Source of the DNA: Blakeslea trispora
Taxonomy: Eukaryota > Mucoromycota > Mucoromycetes > Mucorales > Choanephoraceae
NCBI GenBank assembly: GCA_025331445.1
Contig: JAIWNE010000119.1
Span: 39,792-103,791 of the forward strand
Length of the DNA stretch: 64,000 bases
Direction: 5' to 3'
The translations under genes and the position numbers were made by a program. The notes beneath the pieces are model-generated. The model saw only the letters and a program-made list of their open reading frames with translations. It searched no databases and was not told where the DNA came from. This document shows positions 61,104 through 64,000 of this stretch, piece after piece; position 1 is the first letter of the stretch; every line of letters begins with the position of its first letter.

Positions 61104-63135
61104 TCATCTTCTTTCAAATGTCTCTGCTAAAGCTCTCTGTATTTCTAAATCTTCATCCTCTAGAAAGATATCTTCTTCTTGATGACTAAATCGAAATAAT
61201 AAAGTAAACATCAATTCCTTTCTATGGAAGCATCAAATCTAACCTTTCTTCTATGTCTTCTTCATCACTTTGAGGAAATGCACCAGGTGCCTGATGGGCT
61301 GTTTGTTGACGCAACTGTTCAAGTTGAGCCATGGCCTGTTCAATACGCTCTTGTTGCTGTGGATCGATTGGACCATTCCCATTCAACAGTTGTCTCAAGA
61401 GACCCATCACACCCTGTGGATCAGCAGTAGTACCACTGGATCGAACACGGTCATGAAGATCATATTGAGTCACTGAATCCTCTGGGGGGAAAGGATCATA
61501 CATCTGCATGCTCTCTTGAGAGGGTAAGTAATGCAACAGGGATTGAACATCCATCAGCACAAGATGACGACAGATAAACAGAGGCACACCCTCTGCTTGT
61601 TGACAGGCAAGGGTAGGTTGCACCATGAGCTGATGGAGAGCAATGGCACCATTCTGCTTGAGCCAAGTCAATACTTCAGGTTCCTTCCAGAGACTATGGG
61701 TGCGTTCAACATAGACATGCTGCATAATATCCATCAGATCACTCAGTTCAGTCGTCACATCATCCACAGGTTCACCCAACTTTTGCAACAATCGACCATA
61801 GACAAGTGGGTACTTTTGGATGGCTCTCTGAAGCATGGGATCAGCCATAGTGGGATCTAGCTTGAATTGAGCATAAGCAGCAGAATAAGCCATGTTGGGC
61901 ATGTCCAGCAGATCCACAGGGTATTGTGTACCCGCCGTCTTCCATTCTGTTGCAAATTGAATCAGATAACCATAATCACGAGAGGCAAGGGCATGGTAAT
62001 CGAGGGACAAGAGGGATCCAAGAGGGTCTGATTCAGGATCCAGACTGAACAAGAGTTTGTTGAACTCAAAGGCTGTCTTCCAACAACCGCGTCGTGTCAG
62101 AAACTGAATATGACGAAAGATGGCCAAAAAGAAAGGACGGTTTTCTGAACGTTGATAGGCAAGTCGAGATTGACCCAAGCTAAACTGAGGATGAAGGGCT
62201 CTTTCAAAGGCATAGAGTGCACGTTCTATTCTCTCCTCCTTGATTTAATGATCCATATTTCCTGTATATATATATATATATTTTTACCTATAAAATCACC
62301 TGCTGTTGTCCAATCACCACTGTATTTAGCAATTTCAGACAGCTGAAGTAGACTGTCTACGTGATAAGGGTGTTTGCGAGTCAAGAACAAGAGGGCTTCT
62401 GGATGATGCATGGCAACTGCATTCAAGAATTCGATCTGAGCCTCTTGATAGACTTCAGCATGACGGAAAGCATATTCTTGCTTATCCACACATTCCATCG
62501 ATAGCCCATGTCGCTTATAAGGTGGCCATTCACTCTTGGGTCGAGTGAATTTGGAACGTTTGAGGGTTCTGCTTTGTTGTTGTCTTTCATGGTTGACAAT
62601 ATGAGAACCAAACAATCGTTTCATCTCTGCCTCTGCATCCAACAATCGATAATTGACAGATAACAATTTGTTGTTGACTGAGCGATGTAAAGTAGGACTA
62701 AATATAGGGAGAAGGTAAGACGCTTTCATGACTCTCATGTCTTTTTTTCTTTCTTTCTTTACTTGGGTTCAAGTGTCTTTAAGACTTGATCTAGTTCCTT
62801 CATGCTCATGTCGTCGTCTTCCTCTTCTTGTTCTTCTTCTACCTTTTGCTTGTTCTTCTTTTTCTTTTTCTTGTTCTTGTTCTTTTTCTTGCTCTTTTGA
62901 ACAGGCTGATAGACAGGTTCTACTTCCTCTTCCTCTTCTTCCTGTTCTGGGTCTTGGTCGTCATTCAGCTTAATAACCGTGTCAGTGTTGAAGTAGCAGT
63001 GATAAGAAGCCAACTTACCAAGTCAAATGGGTTGAACTTTTTCACGTTCTTTTCAGGTTCTTGTTCAATTTCTTCATCACTCACAACTTTTTGCAGTTGT
63101 TCTTGATGAAGTCTTTTTAAGGCTCTTGATGACAT
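61104..63135 (-). CDS. RQC1: TCF25/Rqc1, ribosome quality control complex component
   Basis: Works with the Ltn1 E3 ligase and Cdc48 on stalled 60S subunits. Exons 63019-63135, 62763-62968, 62288-62697, 61244-62225 and 61104-61185 join in phase to 598 residues. The N-terminus MSSRALKRLHQEQLQKVV is basic, then an acidic/Lys-rich low-complexity part (EEEEEEVEPVYQ, KKKNKNKKKKKK). The folded region begins LLSVNYRLLDAEAEMKRLFG and continues SEWPPYKRHGLSME, HPYHVDSLLQLSEIAKYSGD, ERALYAFERALHPQFSLG, YQRSENRPFFLAIFRHIQFL, LLSLDYHALASRDYGYLIQF and SLWKEPEVLTWL, all conserved in TCF25. The final exon gives an acidic end (EEDIFLEDEDLEIQRALAET). Without that last splice the frame would end LDLMLP; phase and an acceptor TTTAG support splicing. 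Confidence 0.93.
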
Positions 63136-63209
63136 AAAAAAAAAAAAGATAAAAAAAATAAATAATAATAAAAAAAAAAAAAATAGATGGAAATTTTATT
63201 TTATTTTCA

Positions 63210-64000
63210 TCAAGGTGAAGGTGGAAGTGTGGTGTGCTGTGCTTCATACAACACATTTTCTGGCTCAGGCGTATTAAAGATAGTATCACTGTACTGTTCT
63301 TCAACAACAGAAGAATCTGCTGCTTGTTCTTCTTCATGTCCTTTCTTTCGAGGAATACGGTGTAACAATCCATAGCCTACATCACATCCAAGTGATCCAT
63401 TACCTCCCCATTCATGATTAGGTACGATAATACACTGATTCAAATTAGCCGTGTCTTCTCTTCTTATCCAAGCTATTTCTTTACCTCGCGACAACTATCC
63501 CATTCCGAGTTATAGAGGTACAATCGAAGTGGTTTGCCTAGATACTCTTCTACCAAACGATAGAAATCATCCTCATCTCTCAAAGTCATATGAGGACTAC
63601 CAATGATATAGTCTGAATAAGGAATGATGCCTGCCATCTCTGCTGGTGAATTAGGCGAAACATCCAATACATGCCATACATTTTCACCAGCACGTTCAAA
63701 GGAACAAAATCGAATGGAACAACCAATCAGACTCTTTTCATGAGGGTCCTCAGGATGCCAATCTCTACTGGGTATCAAGGTGATTTCTGATGGAATCATA
63801 TCAGTTTGGCTGTTCCATTTTTCGTGTTTGTCTCAAAATACCTCGAAAAGCTTGTTCTTTACTTGAATAGACACCCATAGGCAATGGCTTGTTTTCAAAT
63901 GCTTGTAATGTCTGTAGTAATGTTTGACTATCACCATCACTCTAAGGTAAAATGATAAGCCTATTTATCTGTAGCATATGTTGTTTTGGGAATACTTGCC
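63210..64000 (-). CDS. GRH1: GRASP/GRH1 Golgi reassembly-stacking protein (5' end outside window)
   Basis: A peripheral Golgi/ERES protein with tandem PDZ-like domains, also tied to unconventional secretion. Visible exons at 63842-63941, 63485-63786 and 63210-63434 give the last 208 residues in one phase. The end of PDZ1 is SDGDSQTLLQTLQAFENKPL and YSSKEQAFR; PDZ2 has EITLIPSRDWHPEDP, LIGCSIRFCSFERAGENVWH, VLDVSPNSPAEMAGIIPYSD and LGKPLRLYLYNSEWDSCRE; then CIIVPNHEWGGNGSLGCDVG and YGLLHRIP, the hallmark end of the GRASP core. A short acidic/Pro tail follows, ending LPPSP. The N-terminal half of PDZ1 lies beyond base 64000. The stop is 74 bp from the TCF25 start (tandem). Confidence 0.94.

Noticed and set aside
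62728..63106. Plus-strand Leu/Phe/Ser-rich ORFs at the TCF25 start
   Set aside because: Antisense of the Lys/Glu-rich low-complexity region of TCF25.

Overview
The window is eukaryotic and fits a filamentous fungus of the Mucoromycota, most likely Mucorales. The DNA is AT-rich. Nearly every gene is cut by introns of about 37-80 nt with GTAAG-like donors and short AG acceptors. The gene set is fungal: bifunctional HIS7, reductase-type RIB7, Zn2Cys6 and bZIP regulators, and a fused P450-reductase. Best similarities recalled are to zygomycete and animal-type orthologues (TCF25, MED27, PEX26-like, hSac2/INPP5F, GRASP, VMA9). No tRNA, rRNA or CRISPR array was found. All gene calls come from reading frames, splice phase and remembered family motifs; no database search was run.

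Layout. 1-16914 is a gene-dense block: a 3' gene end, a small coiled-coil gene, HIS7 (histidine synthesis), an Mms2-type UEV, a CCDC137-like nucleolar protein, Mediator MED27, a possible small secreted peptide, a broken transposon-like ORF, a five-exon coiled-coil gene, a SAM methyltransferase, SHQ1 and a PEX26-like peroxin. 16915-33173 is gene-poor. It holds a pyrimidine-rich non-coding stretch, a pair of GGGCC-rich palindromic repeats, a decayed Ty3/gypsy relic, one zinc-ribbon gene and a complete-looking Tc1/mariner element (31537-32878) with about 50-bp inverted repeats, TA flanks and an open transposase. 33174-44047 carries an hSac2-type phosphoinositide phosphatase, an alpha/beta hydrolase, retromer VPS29, a bZIP factor and a polyglutamine Zn2Cys6 factor. 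After about 3 kb without recognisable genes come a SAM-like/PH protein, linker histone H1 and RIB7. A 1195-residue self-sufficient P450-reductase fusion (51180-54967) follows, facing an ERT1/AcuK-like Zn2Cys6-PAS regulator. The right end (59040-64000) is compact: VMA9, a CHY-RING ubiquitin ligase, TCF25/RQC1 and a GRASP/GRH1 gene that runs off the edge.

How the genes relate. This is a normal eukaryotic chromosome segment, not an operon-like system. Themes recur: membrane traffic and organelles (hSac2, VPS29, GRASP, VMA9, PEX26-like), ubiquitin and ribosome quality control (UEV, CHY-RING, TCF25), ribosome/snoRNP assembly (SHQ1, CCDC137-like) and transcription (MED27, H1, three DNA-binding factors). 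Genes are often convergent with very short gaps: 5 bp between the CHY-RING and TCF25 stops, 24 bp between hSac2 and the hydrolase, 21 bp at the left end. The most unusual item is the extra N-terminal domain, beta-grasp-like by pattern, on the P450-reductase fusion.
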